Positions 46,701 to 59,359 of a stretch of DNA of 64,000 nt are shown here, piece after piece. Made by a program: the position numbers and the translations under genes. Below the pieces are notes generated by a model. That model searched no databases. It was not told the DNA's origin and saw only the letters and a program-made list of their open reading frames with translations. This stretch comes from Apostichopus japonicus (lineage: Eukaryota > Echinodermata > Holothuroidea > Aspidochirotida > Stichopodidae). Where the stretch lies: the NCBI RefSeq assembly GCF_037975245.1, contig NC_092563.1:18529594-18593593 (forward strand), read 5' to 3'. The stretch's first letter is position 1. Each line of letters begins with the position of its first letter.

Positions 46701-47569
46701 TCCCGAGCCATGTAGATTTTTTTTCTGCGGAAATATGTTTCTCTGGTTCTATCATCCGCGTTGTCAGATCTTTGCTTCAGAAACTACACGTCTAGACTGC
46801 AGGGTGTAAGTCTACCGTGCAGAATAAACATAGACACAGTGTTTTTGTATGTCTTCATTGTTTGGTCTAGAACTATACCATCGCTAACGTGGTTCACATT
46901 TTTCATGCTGTCTATTTTGACAATTTCAAATTACGTTGGATTTACACAGTATGGATCTAAACATATCGATTTAGTTTGTTTCTTTTGCAAGAAAGAAAAT
47001 AACAAAACACGTTAGATTTATCATTACTTAATTGAATAGAAAATTCACTGTGCCGTAAATGTAAAAAAAATTAAAGGGATTAAAAGGGATTAAAGGGCAT
47101 AATTCTTATGAGAGCAATATGTTCCACCGATATTGACTGTCTTTTAAATATTAAAGCACTATATTTTTGCGTTGAATTTTGTCACAAAGTCGGTAAAATA
47201 TTTTACGTTAAGAATAAGGTAAAGATACCGTAAAATATAGTTTGTTGGTTCAGCCCACCAAATCACATAGGAAAACACATGGGAATAGTTATATAAACTG
47301 CAAAATGTTTTTTTTTTTTATAAATAAAACGTTACAATAAGTTTGCTATACAGAATTTTCTGTATTGGACTAACCAGTGTACTACAATCCACTAGTAACG
47401 AACATTAAGTATAGGTTATAATAATTACACTAATAAATCTATTAGAATGTAATCTGTTAAATTTATGAACAATTACACTGGCAACATATACTGCATTGGA
47501 ACTCTCTCAACTTGGAATCATTCCAATCATTTGATATTTGTGTTAATTAAACTCTTTTTCTTCTTACAG
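43750..47569. other. Region upstream of SC5D copy B, no gene recognised
   Basis: Mostly AT-rich unique-looking DNA. A duplicate phrase 'gagtcacgttag' occurs at about 46170 and 46199. The 101-codon plus-strand frame at 45442-45747 has no recognisable motif. A promoter and non-coding first exon for SC5D copy B are expected here, since an acceptor precedes its ATG, but I could not place them. Confidence 0.35.
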
Positions 47570-47600
47570 TTCTCAGATATTCGCCGAGCAATCATCAGAG

Positions 47601-50600
47601 ATGGATGTTGTTCTTGATATCCTAGACGACTTTGTTTTTACTCCATACCTTTACCCAACTTCATGGCAAACGAGTTATTGGTTACGGCAGTTTATAAGTC
47701 TCGTTATTATCGTATATGTTGGGGCAACGGTTCTCTATTTTGGTACTGCATCCTTGTGCTATGCTTTACTTTTTGATAAAAGACTTATGGAACATCCGCG
47801 CTTCCTTAAGGTAACATTCTTGTTATCTATTTCCTTTTATCTGTTTCTATGTTTTAGCACGTTAAAGCAGCATTTTGCGTCCTTTTCTATGATTTTTTTC
47901 TCAACCTCACTGACTCCACTATGCCATAACGACATACATAACTAGCTTATCTATTTAAATCTTACTTCAAATGGTGGCATAAAAGTCGAAAAAATTGCAA
48001 CTTTCAACTTTGTTGTTCTCCAAGATATTTTCCGTTGGGAACCCAATAAACCTCGCCCATAATATGAATATTTAAACACTACGAACGTCATTGACAGATA
48101 CGTAATATAACACCACGCTTGATTTGTGTACAGTCTATATGGCAGTTGTACCAGAGAGTTGCATAACAACTCCCTGGTACAACCAACGCGAAGTCTTGAA
48201 TCTATTTTTAGCAACGGCTCATAACTAAACCTGCATCTCTGATTGGTTGAATTCAAACTAGTGGGTTTGGGAACTGAATGCGATTAATTTTGTATGTGGA
48301 ATACTCGCCAATTAACGGTTTTGGCAGGGAAAAACTTGGCTAATATCTTAATTTGCTGTTTTGTGATTTGATGTATTTAAAAAACTCGATGGACATGTCA
48401 AAAAAAGTAGAAAACGGCGACCAAACGCAAAATGCTCATGAATAAACATACTATTCACTGATTGGTGGAATTCAAACTAGTGGATTTGGAGATATGAAAA
48501 CTTTGTCGAGGACACTTTTACTCGTTATCGACATAAATCGTTAATTACTCGCTAATTAACGCTCTTGGCAGGGTGAAACTTGGATGGTATCTTAGTTTGC
48601 TGTTTTATGATTGATACATCTAAAAAAATCGATGCACATGTTAAAAAGGTGGGAAAAAGCGACCCAACGCAAAATGCTGCTTTAAAGAATAATAATGTTG
48701 TGATGATTGGCCATCGATTCATGTACGGTAATATTCACACATTAAGTACGAACTACGAGGATATTCATCAATCGAAGGGATATGCCTTCATGTGCTTTCA
48801 ACTATGTATATGTATGTGTGTTTGTGTGTATATATGTATGTATTTAAGATCCTCCTGCAAGCAGGAACTCGCAAAGAAGCCATCATTGGCTAATCAAAAC
48901 CGCAAGCTGACCGAGGTCAGTCTCTTAGATTCATATTTAACGTCCATGATTATAAATTGTCAACTTTCAACAACTCTGTAACTGGACGACATACATTAAA
49001 GCAGCATTTTGCGTCCTTTTCTATGATTTTTCTCAACCTGACTGACTCCACTATGCCATAACGACATACATAACTAGCTTATCTATTTATATTTTACTTC
49101 AAATGGTGGCATAAAAGTCGAAAAAATTGCAACTTTCAACTTTGTTGTTCTCCAAGATATTTTCCGTTGGGAACCCAATAAACCTCGCCCATAATATGAA
49201 TATTTAAACACTACGAACGTCATTGACAGATACGTAATATAACACCACGCTTGATTTGTGTACAGTCTATATGGCAGTTGTACCAGAGAGTTGCATAACA
49301 ACTCCCTGGTACAACCAACGCGAAGTCTTGAATCTATTTTTAGCAACGGCTCATAACTAAACCTGCATCTCTGATTGGTTGAATTCAAACTAGTGGGTTT
49401 GGGAACTGAATGCGATTAATTTTGTATGTGGAATACTCGCCAATTAACGGTTTTGGCAGGGAAAAACTTGGCTAATATCTTAATTTGCTGTTTTGTGATT
49501 TGATGTATTTAAAAAACTCGATGGACATGACAAAAAAAGTAGAAAACGGCGACCAAACGCAAAATGCTCATGAATAAACATACTATTCACTGATTGGTGG
49601 AATTCAAACTAGTGGATTTGGAGATATGAAAACTTTGTCATACGTATATGTATGTGTGTTTGTGTGTATATATGTATGTATTTAAGATCCTCCTGCAAGC
49701 AGGAACTCGCAAAGAAGCCATCATTGGCTAATCAAAACCGCAAGCTGACCGAGGTCAGTCTCTTAGATTCATATTTAACGTCCATGATTATAACTTTGTC
49801 AACTTTCAACAACTCTGTAACTGGACGACATACATTAATCTTGCATGGAGTGAATCAAACCATGGAGGTAAAAACAGACTGGGAACCTTATGATTGGAAG
49901 GCACCGGTGTTAACCACTGAGCTAAAACTCCTATGATGTGTAATGCGCTAAACACAACACCGTTATGATTACACGGTTATATACTGTACAGTGATGATGA
50001 TGATGTCATATTTAGACTTGTTCAAGTCTTTATCGTGTGTGTGATATGTCCCACATGGAATCAAAGGTATCATAGCTGGTTGTGAAGTTGTTTATAGGTA
50101 TTTCTATCACATTCAACAATGTTGATGGTTAAAATGGCATTGCAAATCAACTGAAAAATCTCTTAGATGACTATCAGCATATATGCATACCAGGCGCATG
50201 TCCAGAAGGAGTGGAGGGGGGGGGGGGTGGATGTGTACACCCGCCTTTTTAATCTCCAAACAACATTGCGTGTATAACTAATTATTATTATATACCTAAC
50301 TTATAGCACCAGTTGACGTCTAAAACTTGTTTTTCGTGGGAGAGAACCCGCCCCACCCCACCCCACCACACCCCACCACACATCATCTCATACATGAGCG
50401 TTGGCTTCAACCACCTCAGGGGCACACATCATTCTTTTCTAGTCATGCATGCGCCGCTGGACGCCCTGTGGTATGAGCAGGTACTGTCATACACAGAAAT
50501 GGCGGAAGCCTACGTAAAAACCTGTACACATACCATGTATAGGCTAAACGTCACTGCATTTTAGTAGCCGTGTGAATTTGAGGGGCAAACCTATTACCAA

Positions 50601-51434
50601 CGCCGTAGGGCTACTTTTTTCTGCCGCAAATGTTTCCAACTTTGCCAACTTTACTCGGATTTCACACGTAGTTGTAACCATAGAAGCAAACTTTCTGAAG
50701 CTTCAACCGAATCTATTTGCACTTTCCTTATACCTACGGGAATACATATTGCTCGAAGCAATTTTGATAGAGAATTATTTCCAAATTTTTGATTTGTAAA
50801 ATGTTTGGAATAGAACGTAAAATGGAAAAAGGGGAGCGAGGAATTCCCACCGAGGCACGAAGTTCATAAAATAGCAATAATTAATAACAGATCCAGCTGT
50901 AATAGGTTCCCAAATTGAAAATTTTTGCCAGCATTATACAGACAATGATCATGACCGATGCTGGGAGATTTAAACGCATGCATGTAACCCTGACCTTATG
51001 ATACCAGGCAATGTAGAATGATGAGGGAGCTACTCCATCGATATATAAGGCCTACACAAGATACTGTCACCGTTTGGATACGACGATAGGCGTCGGTGAC
51101 GTGCACAGAATTCTCCAAGTTGGAGTGTGGGAGAGGTTGGGTTTGACAAATTCAAATAATACCCGGATTGAGTTAGGTAGGGGCAGAAACCTTTATGTAC
51201 TGAGGGCGTCCTGGTTAACGAAGGAGTGTTCTAACTTTTCCCGAACTCCCAAATAGCGCCCCGCCCCCGACTGAACGATTTCCCCCCGACTAAACGATTT
51301 CCCTCGACTGATGATGAAGGTGTGGGGTGGGGATGCCCCCCTTTTTGCGCACGCCACCAAAGAAGCGGTTTTGAGAAGAGAGAGAGAAAAAACTCTGTTT
51401 GTGGGTGATACTCCGGTGAATTTTTTACTCAGCT

Positions 51435-51472
<38 letters not shown>

Positions 51473-51502
51473 ACAGTATATATATATATATATATATATA
51501 CA

Positions 51503-51551
<49 letters not shown>

Positions 51552-53743
51552 GGAATGTCAAAGAAAGAAAAAATATTAATAAATAATATTAAAGGGTGAT
51601 CTGTAAATTATTCAAAATACAGTAGACGAACAAGAAGGAGTCCTTTGAGGTTTGCTAAAGCGGTTATAAGGAAATTAATTATAATTGAATGACAGCTCTC
51701 CCTAATCTACCCTACATGTAAGTTTCAACTCACAGAGACGCAACTGTACCGTGACAATGGCAATTTTGAAATTCATCCACAGTGTTAATTGTACAGCAAA
51801 CAAAGTAATCTAACTCATTCAATTGTATTTATAATTGTGAATTTTTCATAAAGGTGTCTTTCTTGGCGTTCCACAGAACCAGATAAGGAGAGAAATTAAG
51901 TGGTCTATAATGTCCATGCCACTAATGAACATTCCGACAGCTTGGATGTTTTATCTTCATCACCGTGGTTACGGGAAGACCTATCACGGTGTATCTTCCA
52001 ATACGTGGCTTGGTGAGTTTATTTAGCAAAGCTAATTTAAAGTTGTATGGTAACCTTTAAGTGCCACTTAACTTTCTAAAGATTGGTATTTTTGGATGTT
52101 TCACGAATTAACGATCTTGGCATTGGCAATATGGTACCTTTCTTTCAGTTTATTGTCAATTTCATGGTACAAAACATTTATAGATAAACAAAATTATACA
52201 ATGATAGTTTTTTGGGAAAATGGAAATTTATGAAAAGCAACTTTTAACATATTATATCATAAAACCTTGCACAGCTGGTATTGTTACACATTTCATAGAA
52301 ACACTAAAGAATTTATACTTTTCTTTCAGTTAATTGACAATTATTTTTTGCAATATGTAGAAAATTTTTTTTTGTTACATCAATAACACACACACAACCA
52401 GGACTTGTATTCTGTTCTCATGAATTTATAATTCATTTTTATAGAAAGTTGGTATTTACATTTATAACATTAACCAATAACTACAAAATATACTGGTAGG
52501 CAATGTATGGACAGATGAAAGGTGAGTTGTATGAATGCAAGAATATTCGTTGAAATGCTACACTACTAACATGCATAATATTAATTTACACGAAATAAAA
52601 ATTAATAATTTCATTAATGAGTAAACCATGTAGGCATACCGGTAAATAATTAAGAATTTCTTGAAAAATTAGATGTGACAGTATTATAGATATATCTATG
52701 AAACGCAGTTTGCACCAATTATTGTGGAGTGATGGTTACATAACACGATCATATTGGTATTATACGGTAAAATAAATTGGCACCACAATATATAAAATGA
52801 CTGTCAAATAAATGCTACACCACGATATAAATAGCATTTAATTATGATTGACTATCATCGTAACTACCACCGTAAACTATCACCGCCCCAATTACTGGTA
52901 AATATTGCTTGCCACAAATTTTATGTTCAGACCGAAACTCCAACCACAACTTACTAATCTGACCAATGTTTTGTTTCTCTGCATGGGTTTAGAAATTGAA
53001 TTGCTAAATTGAAGCCCTTTTTGCTAATGGGCTGTACTCATTCATGGAAAACTTCTTGGTACGTTAAAATCGTTATCAAAACATTCCGAATTGTCTAATT
53101 TTAAACTGTAATGCCTCATGAATATTCATAGTCTCTTTTGTATATTTCGCCCACAGGTTATTTTAGCCTTCCGGTTGAGTTTGTCCTCGTGGTTCTTTTT
53201 ACGGATATGATGATCTATTGGATTCACCGTGCCTTTCATCACAGATTATTGTATAGCGCCATCCATAAACCCCATCACGCCTTTAAAGTGCCCTCCCCTT
53301 TTGCAAGCCACGCCTTCCATCCTATCGATGGGTTCATGCAGAGTTTTCCCTATCATCTGTTTCCATTCATATTCCCACTCAACAAATATCTTTACGTTAT
53401 GTTTTTTGTCATGGTAAACTTTTGGACCGTAAGTATTCACGATGGCGAGTGTAAAGTTCCGGACGTTCTGAAGCCAGTGATTAATGGCTCCGCCCACCAC
53501 ACTGATCACCATCTTTTCTATAATTATAATTATGGCCAATTCTTCACTTTTTGGGACAGAATTGCTGGATCCTATCGTAATCCTAGTATATTTACTAATG
53601 CTGGTCCGCTTGATGCAGTCATTGAGAAAAAACTGTCAACCAATCAGAACAAAACTGCAGAAGACGTCGATTCAGTCTCTCCTCCTGATTGGACAACCAC
53701 AGTGAAGAGAAAAGGAGAAAGCTTGCGATTGGCTGCCTCATAG
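47601..53743 (+). CDS. SC5D: Lathosterol oxidase (sterol C5-desaturase), copy B, three exons
   Basis: Exons 47601-47810, 51877-52012 and 53157-53743 (210+136+587 bp, 310 aa, complete), GT-AG introns in phases 0 and 1 as in copy A. The role is the same: an ER-membrane di-iron enzyme oxidising lathosterol to 7-dehydrocholesterol. Seen: MDVVL start, TPYLYPTSW, EHPRFLK at the exon 1 end; NQIRREIKW in exon 2; His box 1 H139-x3-HH144, box 2 H152-KP-HH156, [11 protein letters not shown], box 3 HHTDHH (229-234), [17 protein letters not shown]. By eye the catalytic half is about 70% identical to copy A, but exon 2 (MSMPLMNIPTAW, HHRGYGKTYHGVSSNTWL) and the C-terminal tail differ strongly. An acceptor (TTCTTACAG) at 47569 lies 31 bases before the ATG, so a non-coding exon lies upstream. 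Intron 1 is 4.07 kb, swollen by a duplicated transposon. Confidence 0.96.
47862..48685 (+). mobile_element. TTAA-flanked transposon in SC5D copy B intron 1
   Basis: TTAA (47862-47865) is followed by AGCAGCATTTTGCGT (47866-47880); its exact reverse complement (48667-48681) precedes TTAA (48682-48685). TTAA duplication with short TIRs is the piggyBac-type signature, although the ends do not start with the usual CCY. The 816-bp interior has a two-fold internal repeat: 'gaattcaaactagtgg' at about 48250 and 48468, and 'ttggcaggg' contexts at about 48324 and 48565. No transposase frame. The 101-codon minus frame (47951-48256) is duplicated with it and has no known likeness. Confidence 0.85.
48996..49838 (+). 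repeat. Tandem second copy of the transposon left part plus flank
   Basis: 48996-49639 repeats 47862-48508 almost exactly, then jumps to 49643-49838, which repeats 48805-48999. About 300 bases, including the right TIR, are missing in this copy. Each unit begins at TTAA + AGCAGC and the second ends at 'ggacgacatacaTTAA', so TTAA marks every junction. The few differences (for example cctcactg / cctgactg) imply a recent event. Confidence 0.9.
50191..50459 (+). mobile_element. Possible hAT-like element in SC5D copy B intron 1
   Basis: It starts CAGGCGCATGTCCAGAAGG and ends GCATGCGCCGCTG, a loose inverted pair, with a G-run near the left end and 'ccccaccccaccacacccca' inside. No 8-bp target duplication is seen. 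The part near 50385-50430 resembles 19270-19310. Family membership is suggested by the ends only. Confidence 0.4.
51439..51548. repeat. (TA)n array with two GTATACAGTA interruptions
   Basis: About 110 bases of alternating TA in SC5D copy B intron 1, broken twice by 'acag'. The rest of the intron between 49840 and 51876 shows no exon. Confidence 0.95.
51877..52012 (+). CDS. SC5D: SC5D copy B, exon 2
   Basis: It sits between acceptor TTCCACAG and donor G|GTGAGT and is not visible as a long open frame because it is only 136 bp. It encodes NQIRREIKWSIM.. to ..SSNTWL plus one base that joins GT of exon 3 to give glycine. It is one codon longer than the copy A exon. Confidence 0.93.
53157..53743 (+). 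CDS. SC5D: SC5D copy B, exon 3
   Basis: It follows acceptor CGCCCACAG and carries all three histidine boxes and the C-terminus. The tail past GPLDAVIEKK is hydrophilic (NQNKTAEDVDSV, then RKGESLRLAAS) and lacks the triple arginine end of copy A. Confidence 0.94.
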
Positions 53744-54771
53744 CGGACGGTCAAAAGTTGTTTACCATACAACTACGTATCTTCTGGACCTTACTGGTTT
53801 TGATCTTACATCGTATGACTGGTTTATTTCTTGTCAAAAGAGTGGCCAGAGATACTTATGAAAACGCCCATGATCTCAATCGAGGCGTTCACTGTTTTCA
53901 ACACTGTTTTCATTAGCATTTAGAAGCAATGTACTGGGCCTCGTGTTATGGAGTATGTTGCTAGGCGATATGAGTGAATCTGCTTTAGATCTTGATAATT
54001 TCAGATATACGCATTTTTTTATAAACTATTTTCACATTATTCCATAACAGACCATAAGAAGTGCTCAGATTTAAGAAGAGATTAACCCAACCTGTCAACC
54101 ATCTTTTCTAATTGTATAATGTGACAGGCGATGAACGATTCATGTAAACCATTTTAAGCAATAAGTAGGCCCACCGCATTGGCGATGTCGTGATTTCAAC
54201 GCTCTGAATGGAGTTGTGGCTGAGGGGTATACAGATATACATGCAGATGGACTATATTAGTGTCTTTTTTGTGACTGTTTTAGTGTCCTCTGTATTTCGA
54301 TTAAAATTTCTATAGTGAAACTATTAACAGAGTTGTGAACAGTGCTACTCTGATGGCATTGTTATTTTTGATATTTTTTTTGTATTTTTTGTAATTTTGA
54401 TAATTAAAATTGAGCGATTTAAAAACCACCTTTATCAACGAAAATCAAAACAATTCTATGAAGGAATTTGCAATTTACTCGTTAGTCTTGCATGAGAAGA
54501 AAAATGAAGACATTGGTTTTACTCATGTGGATAAGGATGTTTGTAGCTGTAACAGCTGTTAACACGAGGTGAATCACATTAGACATCCATGTGTCACGTC
54601 TATTAATGATGATGCTGGTTGTATTTTGCGTCTCGTCACCAAGGTGATTCAAGAGATGGGTTACAAGTTTGGGGGAATGTTCTCATCATATAAGTACCAC
54701 TGTATTACAGCTGCTACATTAATGGACGTACCGTATAATATAATTTCTGAGTGTTAGAAATAGTAGAAAAC

Positions 54772-54777
54772 AATAAA
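54772..54777 (+). promoter_or_regulatory. Candidate poly(A) signal for SC5D copy B
   Basis: AATAAA about 1.03 kb past the stop, followed by A-rich sequence. It would give a long but plausible 3' UTR. Confidence 0.3.
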
Positions 54778-55732
54778 GAAAAAGACAAAAAATTATAAGA
54801 AAGAAAACAAAAGATATCTACAATTCCTTTTAACTTAAAAACAGAATATGATGTAATATATTGTAAAAAAATCGTATAAAACTCGTGTGTAGGAGCTGTC
54901 ATTTTCATAAAAATCGAATCACACGTGACATCTTATTAAGACTTGCTCAAGTCGCCAACTTCATGTGGTGGGGAGGAATTATGATATATCCCAAATGGAA
55001 TAGTATTTTCTTATCTGTTTGAGGATCGATTTGATCGCAGAAAAATCTATGACATTATTTTTCTCCTTTAAACTAACACAAATGCGCAAGGAACACTTTA
55101 AGGGTTGCGTTGGGTTTTGGGGAGGTAGATGAAGGGGCGGGGAAGAGGTGGGATGGGGTGGGGAGGAGGATATTGGCGGTGTGCATAATTGCCTACATGT
55201 TAGACACGATTTACGGAACTTTTAATGTATAATAGGGTCGGGATTTCCCCTAAAACCCTTGTTCGCATTCGTGAAAGTGACGACTCGAACGTGCATACTA
55301 TGACTGCATTTGTTAATTAAATGGTGTAACTTTTCTTCTCAAAGTGTTCAAGTATCCGACTCTATCAACAGGGATTTGTAAACATGTGAATGATACATAA
55401 TTATGTTACTATATGAGTGCATAGTAGAAAACACGTTCTGGTATTATTTATTATATACGCACCCTTCCAACTGATTTGAAATACATTTTCTAGCTTCTAT
55501 TCTTCTATTGCTCTGAAACATTTATGTCTTCTTGTTGAAAGAGACGAACTTGAGAGAAACGGCTGGTGAAGTTTCATTCGTTTTAGATGGTTACTTTCTT
55601 TGTAATATTTCATATTATTCACTTTGAAAGCTTCAAGCAAATCCCATACACGAATTGAATCGTCGCAACGTACTTCATTATTAGTCTGTGATTGTTTACC
55701 TGACATAACACATGAGTTAATAAGTAACACCC

Positions 55733-55792
55733 CTCCCTCCCTCCCTCCCTCCCTCCCTCCCTCCCTCCCTCCCCCCTCCCCCTCCTCCGCCA
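55733..55792. repeat. (CCCT)n tract
   Basis: About 60 bases of tandem CCCT/CCTC with a C-rich end. It opens a poly-(PPSL) plus frame and a poly-(GGRE) minus frame; neither is a gene. Confidence 0.95.
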
Positions 55793-58700
55793 AATGGATG
55801 CCCGGGAGAAAGCGAACTCGGACTTATTACCACCAATCCACACACACACAATGGAATGTTGGCCACAAACTTGAACCTTTCGATAAGCGGTATGTATAAC
55901 AAGAGATTCAAGTCAGTCTGTTCATTGAGTTGTATATGGAACGCCATCTGTGCAACAATGTTAGGAATAATATCAGTATTTCAAGGAAAACTACCAGCAT
56001 GTTACAAGTTATATCTTGATACCATTATTAAGAATTTAAAATCAAAAGTTGTGTTTCAAACTTTCAATATTAGTATATCGGAAAAAGAATGAACATGTTA
56101 CAACTCAATAGCATAATGTATAGAATAATATCAACATTATTTCTTTCAACTTTTGAAACGTTCTTTGACCCTAGTTTGACCCTATATTGGCGTTCATGGG
56201 CGGTGCCTTTCGTTTCACAATTTGCAGAATTTATTTCAAATGTTACGACAAAAACAAAATCAGTAAATAACAATTTAACATCAGCGTGCCACCGTTGAAA
56301 TTGATATATTGCACTAAATTATCAGCGTGACAGAAAATATGTCAGCAAATTGAACCTTTGAGAGTATTCAGATTTGGGGTCAAATACTGATGACCTTTCA
56401 ATAATAATTAGTTTTTAGGTTTTATTAAGTAGTTGTAAAGGAGTGGTGTGGCTGTGGGGACGTTGAAGGCGGCTCCTATGTGAAGGGGAGGGGGTGGGGT
56501 GAGGTCCTCTACCAGAACAAACAGATACTCAAACTTTAGACGTCAAATGTCGCTTTCAGAGGTATATTTAGTGGAAAAAGTAGGTCTATTTAACGATTTA
56601 AACATGGTTGCGCTAATAAATCTCTTGCTTTTTTGCAAAACGTCACCCAACCGAACGTTCCCCCAACTGAGGCGGATAACAACTCCCTGGGCGGAGGTGG
56701 TAAATGGGAGGGGGGGGGGCAACACATGCATGGTAATTGGTCTTATAACGCAAAGGCAGAAAATACCGTAGCACGGAGATGCAAAATATGGTAATCTTAT
56801 CTTCATCCTTTTACATACACGAATTAAAGGTATAAACGGCTAGGTGTTGATCCATTCTGGTATGGTGGTACACGTAAAACATAACTGAAACTCAAAGAAA
56901 GTCCCACCCCACCCCCATCCCACCTTCCCCACGTAAAATGTAAATGATATACAGTAAAGAATAAACGAAACCTACGCCATCTTTTAGTAATGCAGAGATG
57001 ATAGTCTTCAAACGTTTTAATCACGTTAACACCAACAGTTAAGCTTTTGTCAACTTCACATTTGGTCTGCAGGGATAGATCCACCTTATATTCAGTTCAA
57101 GAACCAAATTGATTTGTTTTTTCTTTGGCAATGTCAACTGTAAGCCCAAGTCTTAAACTCTTGTTAACACGATATCTTCGAAGGGATTGTAGTTCCAGTC
57201 TAATATAGGCTTTGAATGCAAGAAAGCTATTGCTTTCAGCCCTAAAAAATATGAAATGTCAAGATCCAGTTAGCTCTTGATTTATTTATTTTATCCAATA
57301 AACAAAAATACTTGTTATGTATTTCCATATTTGGTCCATATCTAGTAAAAGACCCTTGAAATTCATAAAGAAAATAACAATCCTCAGTCGATGCCTAAAT
57401 ATCAACTGACCAAGGTTATTGTGATATCATTTTATAGGCCTAGATAATAATTGACAAGAAATTTTTGAACCAGCTTGCTCTCCACCTCCACCCACCTATA
57501 TCTCTCTCTCTCATCTGACTATTACTGCCGGATTGTATATGTACATCTTCTCAACAAGAGGCTGACAATATAAACTGTGTCTGCTAATGGTTTTCAGAAT
57601 TGTCTCTCTAATAATTGAGTAAAGGAAGTTCCCGATAACTAAGCTTTCTTCATCCGGATATATCGATTAAGTCTATCGACTCAACAGGTAACATAATTCT
57701 CTGCAGATTACCAATGCTGTAGATAGATTCGTTTCCCTATAAATTACACGTACTTAAAATCAAAGCAGGGATTCTTGTACTTTTGGTAATGGAATCTCAT
57801 AGTCATTTATGTTTCACTGACTGTAGGCCAAACGATGCTGGGATTTTATTATTATTATTATATATTTTTTATCGACAAGGGTAATGTGTTCATAAGTTTG
57901 GACGAATCTTCAGCGTAAAATTGCCGGTCATAGTTGAAGATATTGGGATGGCGAACCGGATAGCACGTGGTGTTGTAGAAATGGCAGTCCAGTTGAACAG
58001 GTCAATCTATCATTAGACCTATTTATATATATTTTTTTGTGTGGAAACTATGTAGCAACGAACGTTCCCGTGGTTTCGAAAAAAAAATAGGAGATACGCG
58101 ACCATCTTGGAACTTTTGTTTTACATAATTTACGAATCTATGAGACTTCTGATCAAAGTCGTAACAACAGTGAGAGACGTAATTACCACAGGGTCGGCAT
58201 TATACTGATCTTGGTAAGTTAAGAACATTTTCTTTTGTTTACTATCACGTAGGCTACGTTGTTGTTCAATACATTGACGCATTTATGAGTTGTTAAACAA
58301 TGACATTTATCTAAAGTATTTATATATATGAAAGTAATACACCTAGCATGTAGGCGTTATTCTCAAGTGCTCTGATAATGCTGCCTATAGGCATATCTTC
58401 TCTGACTTGATGTAACCTTTAGGCAACCTTTTGTAGGTTACAATATGATACCGGTAAAGAAGCATATACATATTCACAGAACATTATAAGCTCAAGCACA
58501 GTGTTATTACGATAATTCATATATCGACGTATAGCGATCCTCGCGAACGTTATGATCCGGCTACGAAGGATAATGTAGCATGTCATAGCATGTTAGGGTA
58601 ATGCTTTTATGGTCACAGTTACCTGTAAAGTAGGCATAGAAGAGGGAAGACAGAGAACGGAATTATAGACTATTATACAGACGACAAACCTAAGCTGATC

Positions 58701-58969
58701 GAAATAAGACATAAAAAAAACGGGAACTACTTTGATATTGGGCAATATACTCTTTGATCTTCAAAACATAACATCTTCCGCCAAGTAAATAAACTACCAA
58801 ATATGAGTTTCTAAACATGTACACTGCATGCATGATAGCCACATTCGGAATCTAAGACCCTTATCAAACGAAATGGGTTCGATATTTCTTCAAATACAGG
58901 ATTGATGACTCGGGCAAGTCTACTAAATGACACCATGTATATTGCTCCTGATGTTTTGTATGGCAGGTT

Positions 58970-58973
<4 letters not shown>

Positions 58974-59028
<55 letters not shown>
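58974..59028. repeat. (TA)n microsatellite
   Basis: About 55 bases of alternating TA with no SINE body next to it. Confidence 0.95.
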
Positions 59029-59030
<2 letters not shown>

Positions 59031-59154
59031 ATAATTTTATATGTTTTATGGATGGTATTTGCATATTGATGGTTGTCGTTGAGAGCCTGATCGTGTCCCG
59101 AGGACAAAGTTACGTCACCGATCCTCCCTATTTCACAATCTTCCTTTCGCCTTA

Positions 59155-59358
59155 AAGGTATGCTGTATTGGCCCCAAATATGCTAGATATTCAAATATGG
59201 TCACCTTTGGTCAAATTTTTAAGCTATTTGTATTACAACCTTCGAGGAAATTGTCCTCACTGGGACATTCAGTCATCTTGTGTGTTCCTTACAAATGTCT
59301 GAGAACAATTTGGAGAGTAAAGACCTCCAGGAAAGTACTTTTTGAAAACTTTCAGCCG
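59155..59358 (+). repeat. Dispersed repeat, copy 2 (partner at 2962-3142)
   Basis: It begins CTTAAAGGTATGCTGTATTGG and carries 'gacattcagtcatcttgtgt' and 'gacctccaggaaagta'. The start at TTAA suggests a TTAA-targeting MITE, but the other end was not identified. Confidence 0.6.
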
Positions 59359-59359
59359 T

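Larger units (their letters stand above)
53744..59150. other. 3' UTR of SC5D copy B and intergenic DNA
   Basis: No exon is recognised. It includes a (CCCT)n tract (55733-55792), G-rich patches near 55125-55165 and 56705-56720, and an (ATT)n patch near 57848. Short open frames here have no family likeness. Confidence 0.3.

Noticed and set aside
47951-49388. A 101-codon minus frame present twice (47951-48256 and 49083-49388) that could suggest a gene family
   Set aside because: Both lie inside the duplicated TTAA transposon; the identity comes from the DNA duplication, and the frame has no family likeness.
53138-53156. Starting SC5D copy B at the ATG at 53138
   Set aside because: That ATG is in the intron just before the acceptor; the true protein starts at 47601 with the family N-terminus.
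55497-55947. Gly/Arg/Glu-repeat frames near 55750
   Set aside because: Produced by the (CCCT)n tract; open in several frames on both strands, as expected of a simple repeat.
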